Shown here piece after piece: positions 35,102 through 45,561 of a stretch of 64,000 bases of DNA (position 1 is the first letter of the stretch; each line of letters opens with the position of its first letter). The translations under genes were made by a program, and so were the position numbers. The notes beneath the pieces were generated by a model. That model made no database searches, was not told where the DNA came from, and saw nothing but the letters and a program-made list of their open reading frames with translations. Origin of the DNA: Gimesia chilikensis (GTDB taxonomy: Bacteria; Planctomycetota; Planctomycetia; Planctomycetales; Planctomycetaceae). The DNA lies in contig NZ_CP036266.1 in assembly GCF_007744075.1 (NCBI RefSeq), positions 4,821,748 through 4,885,747 on the forward strand. Reading direction: 5' to 3'.

Positions 35102-36822
35102 ATGAATAAAATAAATCGACCAGCTGTTGCTTACTTTTCGATGGAGATTGCGCTTCACCCAGACATACCGACATACAGTGGCGGTCTTGGAATGCTGGCA
35201 GGCGATACGCTCCGAGCCGCTGCTGATCTCGGCATCTCAATGATCGCCGTTACGCTGATGCATCGCCAGGGGTACTTTTCACAGAGCTTAGATGCGTCCG
35301 GGTGGCAGCATGAAGATCCAATTCCATGGAATATTGAGCGATATTGTCACGAGCTACCAATACGAACCGACGTGACCATCGAAGGTCGTTACGTGCAACT
35401 GCGCGCCTGGAAGTACGAGGTGACCGGATGCGGCAGACATGTGATTCCGGTTCTCTTGCTGGATACTGATTTGGATGAAAACTCGGACTGGGATCGTACC
35501 TTGACTAACAATCTTTATGGTGGCGACAGTCATTACCGACTTTGCCAAGAAGTCGTGCTGGGAGTAGGTGGCGTACGTGTGTTACGTGCGCTCGGCTACA
35601 ATGATGTCGCACGTTTTCATATGAACGAAGGGCACGCGGCCCTGCTGGGGCTTGAATTACTCGATGAAAGCGCAAAATCGTCTGATCGTAGCCCTTTAAC
35701 ACCGAAGATGTGCAAACGGTTCGCCGTAGCTGCATTTTCACGACTCATACTCCGGTTCCTGCGGGGCATGACAGGTTCCCAATTGATCAAGTCCAGCGTA
35801 CGCTTTCTCGATCTGATCTCTTTGATAATCACGAAGTGTTTTGCTGTGCCGGCGAATTGAACATGACCTATCTTGCACTCAATCTCAGCCATTATGTCAA
35901 CGGCGTCGCGAAGAAGCACGGCGAGGTTTCAAGAAAACTGCTTGTGCCACGTGACACTGACCATCACTACACGATCGACCATATCACTAATGGAATCCAT
36001 TTAGAAACGTGGGCCGCACCTTCATTCGCAAAGCTTTTTGATCGCTTTCTGCCAGGTTGGCGCGCAGACAATGCCAGCCTTCGTGGTGCGCTGTCGATTC
36101 CGGCTACTGAATTTTGGGAGGCGCATCAAACAGCCAAGCAGGATCTCATTGATGAGATCAATGTACGTACAGAAGCCTCTTTCGATGCCGAAATCTTCAC
36201 GCTCGGTTTTGCGCGTCGTGCTACGGCCTACAAAAGAGCGAATTTGTTGCTGCAGAATCGGGTTCGACTGAAGAGTTTAGCGGAGCAGGCAGGGAATTTG
36301 CAAATTGTTTTTGCTGGGAAAGCCCACCCACAAGATGAGCAGGGTAAGCAATTGATTCAAGAGATCGTCCGGCTGAAGGACACGATGCTTCCCGAAGTGA
36401 AGATTGTATACATGGAAAATTATGATTGGGACTTGGCACGGTTCATCACCTCTGGCGTCGACGTCTGGCTCAATACGCCACAGCCACCGTTGGAAGCTTC
36501 GGGTACCAGTGGTATGAAAGCAGCCCTGAATGGTGTCCCAAGCCTAAGTATACTTGACGGATGGTGGCTTGAGGATCGTATTGAAGACGTAACTGGTTGG
36601 GCTATTGGTGATGCCAAATCCTCAGATATGGGAGAGGCCGATTGCTCCGATCAAGATGCAGAATTACTTTATGAAAAGCTCCAAAATATCGTGTTACCGC
36701 GGTATTATGAACAAAGAGACTCTTGGTTGAGAATTATGTCTCATGCGATTGCATTGAATGCATCCTACTTCAACACACAGCGAATGATACAGCAATACGT
36801 CTTGAAGGCTTACTACGAGTAG
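35102..36822 (+). pseudogene. glgP: Alpha-glucan phosphorylase, broken by one-base frameshift
   Basis: Glucan phosphorylase releases glucose 1-phosphate from storage glucans with pyridoxal phosphate. The first part (35102 to about 35706) shows [23 protein letters not shown] and [15 protein letters not shown]. The second part (from about 35710) continues in the next frame with [32 protein letters not shown] and the PLP-lysine block EASGTSGMKAALNGVPSLS. Joining needs one extra base near 35707, where AAGATGTG probably stood as AAGGATGTG (Asp-Val-Gln-Thr). The repaired protein would have about 573 residues, the short GlgP type. It could be a true inactivating deletion or a sequence error. It heads the glucan and phosphoketolase genes. 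Confidence 0.85.
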
Positions 36823-36972
36823 AAATTATCTGGACTATCCATGGTTGATTGCCAGCTTAACCTTATTGTGTATCAATTTTTATGGGTTGAGTTGGGTGAA
36901 GAATCGGTGTCAGAGAAGTATCAACGCTGGAATCAGAAATTGTTACTAACACGAATCTGAAAGGAAATAGTC

Positions 36973-37581
36973 ATGACAAAAACTGGTACTTTGATCCAAA
37001 CGATTCTAGTTTTCACCAAAACTCGTCGACGTATTTTAGTCTCCGTTTTGATACTAACTTTCATATTTGCGATAACGCAAGTTCCGTTTGCCATGTCACT
37101 AGATACAGCACCTTCCACTGGGAGTGTCGATGTTCGATACTTCCAAAAGAAGTTGGAACTTGCTAAGCATGACTTGCAGAGGGCGGTGAAAGCCAATCAA
37201 CGAGTTCCTAATCTGACTTCAAAGCTGATGATGATTCGGTTGCAGAATCAGGTCGACTATACGGAAACGCTGCTCAAACGCGCAATGACTAAAACAGACC
37301 ATGACTTGCATACTACCCATCTTCAAAACGTGAAGAATGATGTGACACTTGCAGAACAGCAATTGGTGTGGGCCAAAGACGTCAACCAACGCCAAGCCGG
37401 ACTTGTAAGTGATGACGAGGTACAACGTCTGCAACTTTCGGTAGACCTCGCTCGATTGGCTTTGGAGCGAGCAAAGCAACCCAAGATCAAAGCGGATCCT
37501 CTACATCACCTGCAGTGGCAAATTGATCGTTTGCGATCAGAACTGCTTAATCTTCAAGTTGAATTCGAGCGAGTTCGGTAG
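36973..37581 (+). CDS. Membrane-anchored coiled-coil protein
   Basis: This 202-residue protein has one N-terminal membrane segment (RRRILVSVLILTFIFAITQVPFAM), followed by about 150 residues of charged heptad repeats rich in Leu, Gln and Lys. It resembles the alpha-hairpin of periplasmic adaptor proteins without their lipoyl or barrel domains. AAAGGAAA precedes the ATG. It lies between the phosphorylase and the debranching enzyme and so may be part of that operon. Function is unknown. Confidence 0.6.
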   Translation: MTKTGTLIQTILVFTKTRRRILVSVLILTFIFAITQVPFAMSLDTAPSTGSVDVRYFQKKLELAKHDLQRAVKANQRVPNLTSKLMMIRLQNQVDYTETLLKRAMTKTDHDLHTTHLQNVKNDVTLAEQQLVWAKDVNQRQAGLVSDDEVQRLQLSVDLARLALERAKQPKIKADPLHHLQWQIDRLRSELLNLQVEFERVR

Positions 37582-37603
37582 GGACACTAAAAAAGGATTG
37601 CCA

Positions 37604-39784
37604 ATGTTACACAGCACTATTCAAGCAATCTGCCGACATTGCGGAACTTCAGTCGTGAATGTTTTTGACTCAAGTGCCTCAATTAGGGGGCCGGAATGGG
37701 AAACGTCTGAAGGAACACCCTCTCCCCTTGGCGTTACATGGTTAGAGTCAGAGCAGGCATATAACTTTGCAATTGATACTGTTAACGCCTCAAAAGTTAC
37801 TCTGCTGTTGTACCTAGGAAATGAATTACGTGTTCCATGTTACTCACTTCAGCTTGATCCATTCAAAAACAAGTCTGGACCAGTCTGGCATTGTCGCGTG
37901 CCCATCTCAGAAGCTGGCGATGCGGTATACTATGCATACCAAATTGACGGACCGGCGGCCAAAGTGACCGACACATGGCATGCGTTTGATCCCGAGAAGG
38001 TATTGCTCGATCCCTACGCACGAAGCGTCTTCTTCCCGGCGAAATTCAAGCGTGATGCGGCCAGGCTTCCCGGACCCAATGGAGGTTCTGCACCGCTGGG
38101 CCGTCTTGACGTTTGCCGATGTCCGTTTGATTGGGGAAATGAACAACGGCTACGTCATGGAACCGATTTAGTGATCTATGAAATGCATGTTCGTGGCTTC
38201 ACACAACATCCAAGCTCCGGCATAACTGATGACGCTCGGGGAACCTTTGCAGGAGTCATCGAGAAAATCCCCTATCTTAAAGAGCTTGGGATAACCGCCA
38301 TCGAATTGATGCCGGTTTTTCAATTCGACCCATCAGATGAAAACTATTGGGGCTACATGCCCCTGAATTTCTTCTCACCTCACCATGAATATTCAACGAA
38401 CCAATCTTCATGCGAGCAGCACAGCCAGTTTCGTGAGATGGTCCGTGAGTTACATAAGGCTGGAATTGAAGTGATTCTGGATGTGGTCTATAACCATACT
38501 TGCGAGGGAGACGATCAAGGACCAACTTACAGTTATCGCGGAATTGACAACGCAACTTACTATATTGCATCGGCTAACTTGAAATCACCCTATGCAAATT
38601 TTAGTGGCACAGGCAATACTTTAAACACATCATCTCCTACGGTCCGTCGTTTGATCGTGGATAGCTTGCGCTATTGGGCAAAGGAGATGCATGTCGATGG
38701 TTTTCGATTTGATCTGGCCTCAGTATTTTCACGAACATCGGATGGAAGTATCGATTTAAGTCAACCACCTCTTTTTGACCAGATCGCCGGCGATCCGGAT
38801 TTAGCCAACGTTCGCTTAATCGCTGAACCATGGGATGCTTCGGGTTTGTATCAACTTGGCGCATCCTTTCCAGGGCGTACCTGGATGCAGTGGAATGCTC
38901 GGTTTCGTGATACAGTGCAGCAGTTTATACGAGGAGATTGTGGACTGGTTCCCGATCTGATGACGCGTTTATATGGAAGTAGCGACTTATTTCCTGATGA
39001 TACAGTCCATGCATTTCGTCCCTTTCAAAGTGTGAACTATGTTGCATCGCATGATGGTTTTACGATGTATGACCTCGTTTCGTATAATCATAAACACAAC
39101 CATGTAAACAGCCAAAACAATCACGATGGGCCGAACGAGTTTAGCTGGAATAGCGGCTGGGAAGGCGTTGAACAAGTGCCTCAAGAGGTCGTCAACTTAC
39201 GCAAACGACAGACCAAAAACTTTTGCTGTTTGCTCATGCTGGCGAATGGCAGCCCCATGTTTCGTATGGGTGATGAGTTTATGCAAACGCAAAGTGGTAA
39301 CAACAATCCTTACAATCAAGATAACGAAATAAGTTGGCTCGATTGGCGGCGATTTGAAGAAAACCAAGAGGTGTTCTGCTTTTTCAAACGAATGATTGCG
39401 TTCCGTAAATCGCATTCTTTGCTTGGACGCTCCACCTTTTGGCGTGACGATATTCAATGGTTTGGCGCAGAACTACCAGAAGTCAATATGTCAGCTGATT
39501 CTCAAGTCCTGGCTTATTGCTTACGTGGTACGTCCACTAATGACCGTGATCTTTATGTGATGATCAACGGCTCAACTAAGCCACGGTTATTTTCTATTCA
39601 CGCAGAAACAGAGAGTGTCTGGAACCGTGTTATTGACACTTCACTCCCCTGTCCGATTGATATTGTGGATCCCGAGGCAGAAATCCCTTTTGAAAAGGAT
39701 TCTTATCGGGTCAATCAGCGTAGCATTGTTGTGTTAGCACAATCGACTGTGGCGATATCATCAAACTCCGTGCAAATTTTGTAA
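37604..39784 (+). CDS. glgX: Glycogen debranching enzyme (GlgX/isoamylase type)
   Basis: This 726-residue protein hydrolyses alpha-1,6 branches of phosphorylase-trimmed glycogen. An N-terminal carbohydrate-binding module is followed by the GH13 barrel with [31 protein letters not shown] (region I), [11 protein letters not shown] (nucleophile Asp), [11 protein letters not shown] (acid/base Glu) and [17 protein letters not shown] (His-Asp). These are the full catalytic set. The ATG at 37604 has AAAAGGA upstream and overlaps nothing, while the longer frame from 37523 runs into the previous gene. The first 20 residues contain C-R-H-C-G, which is unusual. It is co-oriented with xfp and ackA. Confidence 0.92.
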   Translation: MLHSTIQAICRHCGTSVVNVFDSSASIRGPEWETSEGTPSPLGVTWLESEQAYNFAIDTVNASKVTLLLYLGNELRVPCYSLQLDPFKNKSGPVWHCRVPISEAGDAVYYAYQIDGPAAKVTDTWHAFDPEKVLLDPYARSVFFPAKFKRDAARLPGPNGGSAPLGRLDVCRCPFDWGNEQRLRHGTDLVIYEMHVRGFTQHPSSGITDDARGTFAGVIEKIPYLKELGITAIELMPVFQFDPSDENYWGYMPLNFFSPHHEYSTNQSSCEQHSQFREMVRELHKAGIEVILDVVYNHTCEGDDQGPTYSYRGIDNATYYIASANLKSPYANFSGTGNTLNTSSPTVRRLIVDSLRYWAKEMHVDGFRFDLASVFSRTSDGSIDLSQPPLFDQIAGDPDLANVRLIAEPWDASGLYQLGASFPGRTWMQWNARFRDTVQQFIRGDCGLVPDLMTRLYGSSDLFPDDTVHAFRPFQSVNYVASHDGFTMYDLVSYNHKHNHVNSQNNHDGPNEFSWNSGWEGVEQVPQEVVNLRKRQTKNFCCLLMLANGSPMFRMGDEFMQTQSGNNNPYNQDNEISWLDWRRFEENQEVFCFFKRMIAFRKSHSLLGRSTFWRDDIQWFGAELPEVNMSADSQVLAYCLRGTSTNDRDLYVMINGSTKPRLFSIHAETESVWNRVIDTSLPCPIDIVDPEAEIPFEKDSYRVNQRSIVVLAQSTVAISSNSVQIL

Positions 39785-39807
39785 CAACATTTATCTGTGA
39801 GAAGTAC

Positions 39808-42177
39808 ATGTCGAATCCCCTGTCTCCAAAAGAACTGGACCTCATCAATGCTTATTGGCGGGCAGCGAATTATCTATCAATCGGTCAGATTTATCTTTTT
39901 AAAAATCCGCTGTTGAAGGAACCATTACACAAAGAACATATCAAACCGCGCTTGCTCGGCCATTGGGGAACGACACCGGGGTTGAATTTTATCTATGCTC
40001 ATCTCAATCGAATCATCAAGCAGCATAATCTCAGTATGATGTTCATCACCGGGCCTGGACACGGGGGACCAGGGCTTGTAGCGAATACGTATTTAGAAGG
40101 AACTTATACCGAACATTATCCGAACATCACCCGAGATGAAGTGGGAATGAAGCGACTGTTTAAACAGTTCAGTTTTCCAGGTGGTATCCCAAGCCATGTG
40201 GCCCCCGAGACGCCCGGAAGTATCCATGAAGGTGGTGAATTGGGTTATGCATTATCGCACGCTTATGGTGCAGCATTCGATAATCCAGACCTGATCGTGG
40301 CCTGTGTGATTGGTGATGGCGAGGCAGAAACAGGTCCTCTCGCCACAAGCTGGCATTCTAACAAGTTCCTGAATCCGCAGCGCGACGGAGTTGTTTTGCC
40401 GATCCTGCATTTGAACAGATACAAAATCGCGAATCCGACTGTATTGGCCCGTATCAGTCATGAGGAACTAGATCATCTTTTGCGAGGTTACGGATACAAT
40501 CCGTATTATGTCGAAGGTCACGATCCCCAGGAGATGCACCAGCTTATGGCTGCGACAATGGATCAAGTCACTCAAGAGATTCAACATATTCTATCCAATG
40601 CGCGACAGGACCAGGATTCCACTCGTCCCCTCTGGCCGATGATTGTACTGCGAACGCCCAAAGGTTGGACCTGCCCCAAGGAAGTAGATGGTTTACCGAT
40701 CGAAGGCAGTTGGCGTAGTCATCAGGTGCCATTGGGGCAAATACATGAGAACCCAGATCACTTACAGTTGCTGGAGCAATGGATGCAGAGTTACAAGCCC
40801 GATGAGCTGTTTGACGAGAATGGTCGTCTCAGAACGGAGATCGCAGATCTTGCGCCGAGAGGCGAGCGGCGGATGGGAGCAAACCCACATGCAAATGGCG
40901 GGGCACTGTTGAAGAGCTTGCGACTACCTGACTTTAGAGACTATGCAGTTGAGGTCCCGCATCCGGGAAGTGTCACAGCCGAAGCAACGCGCGTGCAAGG
41001 CAAGTTTATCCGTGATGTGATGAATCTCAACCTTGAGTCACAAAACTTTCGCATCTTCAGTCCAGATGAGAACGCCTCAAATCGCTGGGCGGACGTATTT
41101 GATGTCGCGGAACGTAGTTTTATGGGCGAGATATTGCCCACTGATGATCACCTTTCTCCGAACGGCCGTGTGATGGAAATGCTTTCCGAGCACCAGTGCC
41201 AAGGTTGGCTAGAAGGTTATCTATTAACAGGGCGGCATGGCTTTTTCAATTGTTACGAAGCGTTCATACATATCATTGATTCGATGTTCAATCAGCATGC
41301 CAAATGGATTAAGATCTCTAAAGACATTCCCTGGCGACGGCCTATTGCTTCACTGAATTATTTGTTGTCATCACATGTCTGGCGTCAAGACCATAACGGC
41401 TTCAGCCATCAAGATCCCGGCTTCATCGACCATGTAGTCAACAAGAAAGCCGAGATCATCCGTGTCTATCTGCCACCAGACGCGAACTGTCTGCTTTCCG
41501 TTACTGACCATTGCCTGCGCAGTCGCGATTATGTAAACGTTATTGTGGCTGGCAAACAACCCTCGCAACAGTGGCTCACGATGGATCAAGCCATTAAGCA
41601 TACGACGGCGGGAATCAGTATTTGGGAGTGGGCGAGTAGTGACCAGGGAAGCGAACCCGATGTTGTTTTAGGGTGTTGTGGCGATGTACCCACACTCGAA
41701 ACGTTGGCCGCCGTCGAGATCATTCGTCAAGAATTGCCTGAGTTGAAGGTACGCGTGATTAACGTTGTCAACTTGATGAAGCTCCAATCTCCTCAGGAAC
41801 ACCCACATGGACTGTCGGATAAAGACTTCGACAGCCTGTTCACGAATGATAAGCCGATTATCTTTGCGTTCCACGGCTATCCCTGGTTGATCCACAGGTT
41901 AACGTATCGCAGAACGAATCACAAGAATTTACACGTACGCGGTTACAAAGAAGAAGGGACAACAACCACGCCGTTTGACATGGTTGTTCTGAATGATCTT
42001 GATCGTTTTCATCTTGTTCAAGATGTGATCGACCGCGTGCCAAATCTCGGCGCCAAAGCAGCCTACTTAAAACAAGCCGTTCGAGACAAACTGATCGAAC
42101 ACAAACATTACATCTCCGAATACGGTGAAGACATGCCGGAAGTTCAAAACTGGACTTGGCCGGGAGGGGGACAGTGA
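39808..42177 (+). CDS. xfp: Phosphoketolase (xylulose 5-P/fructose 6-P)
   Basis: This 789-residue thiamine-diphosphate enzyme cleaves xylulose 5-phosphate or fructose 6-phosphate with phosphate to give acetyl phosphate. [20 protein letters not shown] opens the XFP N-domain. [18 protein letters not shown] and [19 protein letters not shown] form the ThDP/Mg site, and [11 protein letters not shown] starts the pyrimidine domain. The length matches the family. The acetate kinase gene begins 10 bases after its stop, so acetyl phosphate is turned directly into acetate and ATP. Confidence 0.95.
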   Translation: MSNPLSPKELDLINAYWRAANYLSIGQIYLFKNPLLKEPLHKEHIKPRLLGHWGTTPGLNFIYAHLNRIIKQHNLSMMFITGPGHGGPGLVANTYLEGTYTEHYPNITRDEVGMKRLFKQFSFPGGIPSHVAPETPGSIHEGGELGYALSHAYGAAFDNPDLIVACVIGDGEAETGPLATSWHSNKFLNPQRDGVVLPILHLNRYKIANPTVLARISHEELDHLLRGYGYNPYYVEGHDPQEMHQLMAATMDQVTQEIQHILSNARQDQDSTRPLWPMIVLRTPKGWTCPKEVDGLPIEGSWRSHQVPLGQIHENPDHLQLLEQWMQSYKPDELFDENGRLRTEIADLAPRGERRMGANPHANGGALLKSLRLPDFRDYAVEVPHPGSVTAEATRVQGKFIRDVMNLNLESQNFRIFSPDENASNRWADVFDVAERSFMGEILPTDDHLSPNGRVMEMLSEHQCQGWLEGYLLTGRHGFFNCYEAFIHIIDSMFNQHAKWIKISKDIPWRRPIASLNYLLSSHVWRQDHNGFSHQDPGFIDHVVNKKAEIIRVYLPPDANCLLSVTDHCLRSRDYVNVIVAGKQPSQQWLTMDQAIKHTTAGISIWEWASSDQGSEPDVVLGCCGDVPTLETLAAVEIIRQELPELKVRVINVVNLMKLQSPQEHPHGLSDKDFDSLFTNDKPIIFAFHGYPWLIHRLTYRRTNHKNLHVRGYKEEGTTTTPFDMVVLNDLDRFHLVQDVIDRVPNLGAKAAYLKQAVRDKLIEHKHYISEYGEDMPEVQNWTWPGGGQ

Positions 42178-42187
42178 GGTTGATTCG

Positions 42188-43387
42188 ATGTCGATTCTCG
42201 TTCTGAATGCCGGATCTAGTACGCTCAAATATGCTCTGTTCGATGAATTGGCTCACGAACAACTTGCCAGAGGTGTGATAGATTGGCAAACTCAATCTGA
42301 AAAAGTCAGATTAGAATTACAAACTCAGTCAGCGAGTCAAACACAATCTCGTTCGGATATTTCAAATAATCGTGATGCCGTTAAATGGATTCTGCATGTG
42401 TTGGCAGACATCAACCTGGGCGAATCGATTCGAGCTGTCGGTCATCGCATCGTTCACGGCGGTACATATTTCTGCCAGCCAACGCTCATTAACGAACAGG
42501 TTCTTCAATCGTTAGAACAAGTCTCCAAACTCGCCCCGCTACACAATCCACCAGCATTGATGACGATTAAAGCAGCACAAAAATATCTTCCAGAAGCTAT
42601 GCATGTCGCTGTGTTTGATACTGCTTTTTTTGCTGATTTGCCGCCGAGTGCTTATGTTTATCCAATCCCTTACGAATGGTATGAACAATACGGTATTCGT
42701 CGATTTGGCTTTCACGGGATCAGCCATCAATACTGTTCGACACGTGCCGCAGAAGTGCTTGGTCGGCAATACGACGATTCTCTTCGATTGGTAATATGTC
42801 ATCTAGGCAACGGCTGCTCTGCGACTGCCGTGCATGGCGGACGCCCTTTGGCTACAACGATGGGGTTCACACCGCTGGAAGGGTTAATGATGGGTACCCG
42901 CAGCGGCTCGATCGATCCTGGAATCTTGATTTACTTGATGAAACAAAAAGACTTCGATCCTGAGCAGCTCGATCAAAGTTTGAATCATCAATCTGGTTTG
43001 CTTGGAGTGTCGGGAATTTCCTCTGACTTTCGCCAAATTGAACAGGCATCCCAAGCCAAAAACGAACGCGCTCAACTGGCGATGAAATTGTTTACAGAGC
43101 GAATCCAGTCAACCATTGGTTCTCTTGCGGTTTTGCTGGGAGGCATCGATGGCTTAGTCTTTACTGCCGGTATCGGTGAACATTCTCCGCTGTTGCGAAG
43201 CTGCGTATGTGACAAACTACCATTTCTTGGGCTGAAACTTGACGAGGTCAAAAATCAAAGTGCTCATGCGGATTGTGATCTCGCAACAATCCAGTCAGCA
43301 GGTCGCATTTTACTCATTCAAACTCGCGAAGAACACATGATCGCACGCGAAACAGAACGACTCTTAGAATTATCTCAGTCCAGATAG
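42188..43387 (+). CDS. ackA: Acetate kinase
   Basis: This 399-residue ASKHA-fold enzyme makes ATP from acetyl phosphate. The motifs are LVLNAGSSTLKYALFD, GHRIVHGG, AVFDTAFF (catalytic Asp), RFGFHGISHQY (His), CHLGNGCSATAVHGG, TMGFTPLEGLMMGTRSG and FTAGIGEHSP, with a Q-T-R-E-E end close to the usual N-T-N-E-E. ATG 42188 is set by the first strand. It is coupled to xfp and is the last gene of the carbon module before a hairpin at 43481. Confidence 0.95.
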   Translation: MSILVLNAGSSTLKYALFDELAHEQLARGVIDWQTQSEKVRLELQTQSASQTQSRSDISNNRDAVKWILHVLADINLGESIRAVGHRIVHGGTYFCQPTLINEQVLQSLEQVSKLAPLHNPPALMTIKAAQKYLPEAMHVAVFDTAFFADLPPSAYVYPIPYEWYEQYGIRRFGFHGISHQYCSTRAAEVLGRQYDDSLRLVICHLGNGCSATAVHGGRPLATTMGFTPLEGLMMGTRSGSIDPGILIYLMKQKDFDPEQLDQSLNHQSGLLGVSGISSDFRQIEQASQAKNERAQLAMKLFTERIQSTIGSLAVLLGGIDGLVFTAGIGEHSPLLRSCVCDKLPFLGLKLDEVKNQSAHADCDLATIQSAGRILLIQTREEHMIARETERLLELSQSR

Positions 43388-43480
43388 GCAGATGAACATG
43401 ATCGTATTAAAGGGTTCTAATATAAATGAACATTTTGAGGTAGTTTGTCACTGGATATAGCGAGTTATGAAACGACAGCA

Positions 43481-43519
43481 AGCGATTCCCGATGATTCAT
43501 TACATCGGGAATCGCTTTT
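43481..43519 (+). terminator. Hairpin terminator between ackA and a convergent gene
   Basis: AGCGATTCCCGATG and CATCGGGAATCGCT form a perfect 14-bp stem with an eight-base loop, followed by TTTT on the plus strand. It can serve the ackA transcript and perhaps also the convergent minus-strand genes. Confidence 0.75.
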
Positions 43520-43538
43520 GCCGACGATCTTTCCTCAC

Positions 43539-43709
43539 TCAATTGAGTGGACAACACTTGGGGCAAGGAAGTTCCTCACCCGTGATTGGGCAGACAAAAT
43601 CGGCACTGTTGCTTTGAGTGTCAGCGTTGGCGCGCACATCAGTATAGACTAAACCACCAACCCCCAAAGGTAATGCAATTAACGCCGCCCACAACCATTT
43701 ATTTCTCAT
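43539..43709 (-). CDS. Small exported Cys-rich protein
   Basis: This 56-residue ORF begins eight bases after GGAGG. It has a signal peptide (NKWLWAALIALPLGVGGLVY) and a C-terminus FVCPITGEELPCPKCCPLN with four Cys in C-P-x-C-C spacing, a likely metal site. It follows the CopZ-MerT-MerP gene by about 70 bases on the same strand, so it is probably expressed with it. No family is recognised. Confidence 0.65.
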   Translation of the reverse strand: MRNKWLWAALIALPLGVGGLVYTDVRANADTQSNSADFVCPITGEELPCPKCCPLN

Positions 43710-43777
43710 GACAACCTCCATTTTACAAAGCGTTCGACCATCTGGCAGGCTACATACCTGCAAACAGACGAACAGAG

Positions 43778-44890
43778 TTAATTGTTTTCAACTGCTTTTG
43801 GAATTTTGCCGGTATAACCGGCGGTTTGTATTGCATTCAGGATGTCTTCATTTGGAAAACTACAGCATGATTCTGTAGCGATGTTTGCATATTTCCCGGT
43901 ATAGTCCACTTTTACTGCTAACACTCCCGGCACATCCATAATCGACTTCTCAGCAATCGCAGCACAACCTTCGCAGTGCATTCCTTCGATGGCTACGAAG
44001 GTCGTTTTGATGAGTGGGTTACTTGATGTGATTACCTCGTCGCTTTCTCTCCTGGCCAAGATGAAACCTATGTAATTTGGGAACAACATAAACACAACGG
44101 CAACAACCGTCACGGCCCACAACATGATTTTGTTCATGGACATCATATTAAATCGATTACGTTTCGAGGTGCCGGAGTTAGAGCAACAATCGGTGATACA
44201 ATAGACGCCACCCGTGACCGTCTGCCTGGGCCAGTAAGTAAAATAAAATGCTGCCGTCAAAAAAACGATTGTCAAAGTGCTGAACACTGGCCTGTATGAT
44301 TCTAAAATGCCAGCAATCCCCGCACCTGAAATACCAAACAGAATCAATAGCAAAGGCAACCAACAACAACTGGATGCCATAATCGCAGATAGAATCGTTC
44401 CTACTTTTGTAATGGTTTCCGCTCTATTCGACTGGCTGGATGATTTGTCTAATTCTGATGTGGCAATAGCGATACCTTTAGTAACACTGCTAAGACAGCA
44501 TGCGCCCGCTGGATTCTCAGTTTTACATCGGCAACCAGGATTTTTCATCTTCTTCCGAATGTCGTCTAGAGCATCCGACCGGCCTTTTGTTTCAAGTTCC
44601 TTTTTGATCGTGGCTATAGAATATCCAAAGCAGTAGCACAAAGGCCGTGCGCCGCGCGTCTCTTTCACTCCCACTGGTACTTTGAGCTGATCTTTTGCGA
44701 AAGTCTGGCTGTCAGAGAAATAAACAACACTGCACCCAGTGGCATTACAAAATTTGTATTCCACGTCATCAATGTTGCTCACGAATTCATTCTTGAGCAA
44801 AGCCCTAAGTGTGAGTGGTTTTACTCCTTTGCTTTTGCCGCCACATTCTGGGCAAGTGGCTGTCCTGGACATAGTGAGTTCCATAGTCAT
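43778..44890 (-). CDS. CopZ-like/MerT/MerP triple fusion
   Basis: This 370-residue protein has three parts. Residues 1-145 resemble the Cys-rich N-domain of CopZ chaperones (TCPECGGKSKGV, YKFCNATGCSVVYFS, RPLCYCFGYS), which may bind zinc and an Fe-S cluster. Residues about 165-235 are MerT-like membrane helices starting SSCCWLPLLLILFGISGAG, with the vicinal Cys pair. After another membrane helix, residues about 295-365 are MerP/HMA-like with EGMHCEGCAAIAEKS. It would capture and pass a soft metal through the membrane within one chain. The start codon overlaps the MerR stop (ATGA), so both are translated together. Confidence 0.85.
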   Translation of the reverse strand: MTMELTMSRTATCPECGGKSKGVKPLTLRALLKNEFVSNIDDVEYKFCNATGCSVVYFSDSQTFAKDQLKVPVGVKETRGARPLCYCFGYSIATIKKELETKGRSDALDDIRKKMKNPGCRCKTENPAGACCLSSVTKGIAIATSELDKSSSQSNRAETITKVGTILSAIMASSCCWLPLLLILFGISGAGIAGILESYRPVFSTLTIVFLTAAFYFTYWPRQTVTGGVYCITDCCSNSGTSKRNRFNMMSMNKIMLWAVTVVAVVFMLFPNYIGFILARRESDEVITSSNPLIKTTFVAIEGMHCEGCAAIAEKSIMDVPGVLAVKVDYTGKYANIATESCCSFPNEDILNAIQTAGYTGKIPKAVENN

Positions 44891-45312
44891 TCTTTTCGAG
44901 TTAGTGTTGACTTTCTACCGTCAAGTGCTTCTAAAATGGGGCATTCGGCTGTCTGCTTTCTCTTTCCACACGCCGTGGAAAGTCGAACCAGGGCCTGCTT
45001 GATCTTGCGGAGAGTAGCAACTTTACTTTCTATGTCGGCTATCTTCACGCCAACTTTGGCCTTTACATCCTCGCAACAAAATTCTGAATCCACTCGCAAC
45101 GATAGGAGTTCCTTGATTTCTTTCAACGTAAATCCAAGTTCCTTGGCCCGGCTAATAAACGTGAGTCGTTTGACAACATCAACATTGAACTGTCGGTAGC
45201 CCGATGCAGAGCGGGTTGGTTTCTCTAACAAACCTTCGCGCTCGTAGAATCTGACGGTTTCAATGCCGACTCCTGCTTGCTCGGCTACCTTTCCGATTGT
45301 TAGTAGTTTCAT
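44887..45312 (-). CDS. MerR-family regulator with three Cys (mercury type)
   Basis: This 141-residue protein has the winged helix LTIGKVAEQAGVGIETVRFY and the metal-binding Cys pattern of mercury MerR: CCEDV near residue 80, then ACGKRKQTAECPILEAL. It probably represses, and on metal binding activates, the dyad promoter upstream, which drives itself and the CopZ-MerT-MerP fusion. AAGGAAA lies nine bases before the ATG at 45312. No mercuric reductase is present in the window, so mercury is not proven as the ligand. Confidence 0.9.
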   Translation of the reverse strand: MKLLTIGKVAEQAGVGIETVRFYEREGLLEKPTRSASGYRQFNVDVVKRLTFISRAKELGFTLKEIKELLSLRVDSEFCCEDVKAKVGVKIADIESKVATLRKIKQALVRLSTACGKRKQTAECPILEALDGRKSTLTRKE

Positions 45313-45335
45313 GGCTGTTTCCTTCATCTATAGAT

Positions 45336-45367
45336 ATTATCGAGCCTGTACCATACTACAGAGTCAA
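45336..45367 (-). promoter_or_regulatory. MerR-type promoter with 20-bp spacer
   Basis: On the minus strand TTGACT (45362-45367) and GATAAT (45336-45341) are 20 bases apart and enclose a dyad, ACTCTGTA on one side and TACAGGCT on the other. The architecture matches the promoter at 32685. Confidence 0.85.
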
Positions 45368-45561
45368 GACTAAATCGAATAATTTGCTATATTCACACTC
45401 TGAAAAAGGAGAGTGCTATTCAAATTTCGGCGAAAAACAAAGGGGACATTCCACGATTAGTGGGACTACAACTCGACAAAAATAGAATTTCGTCTGAGTA
45501 TAAACCGCATAATAGAAAAGAACGGATAAGCAAATACTGTTTTAAACAGCTTCGTCGAAGA

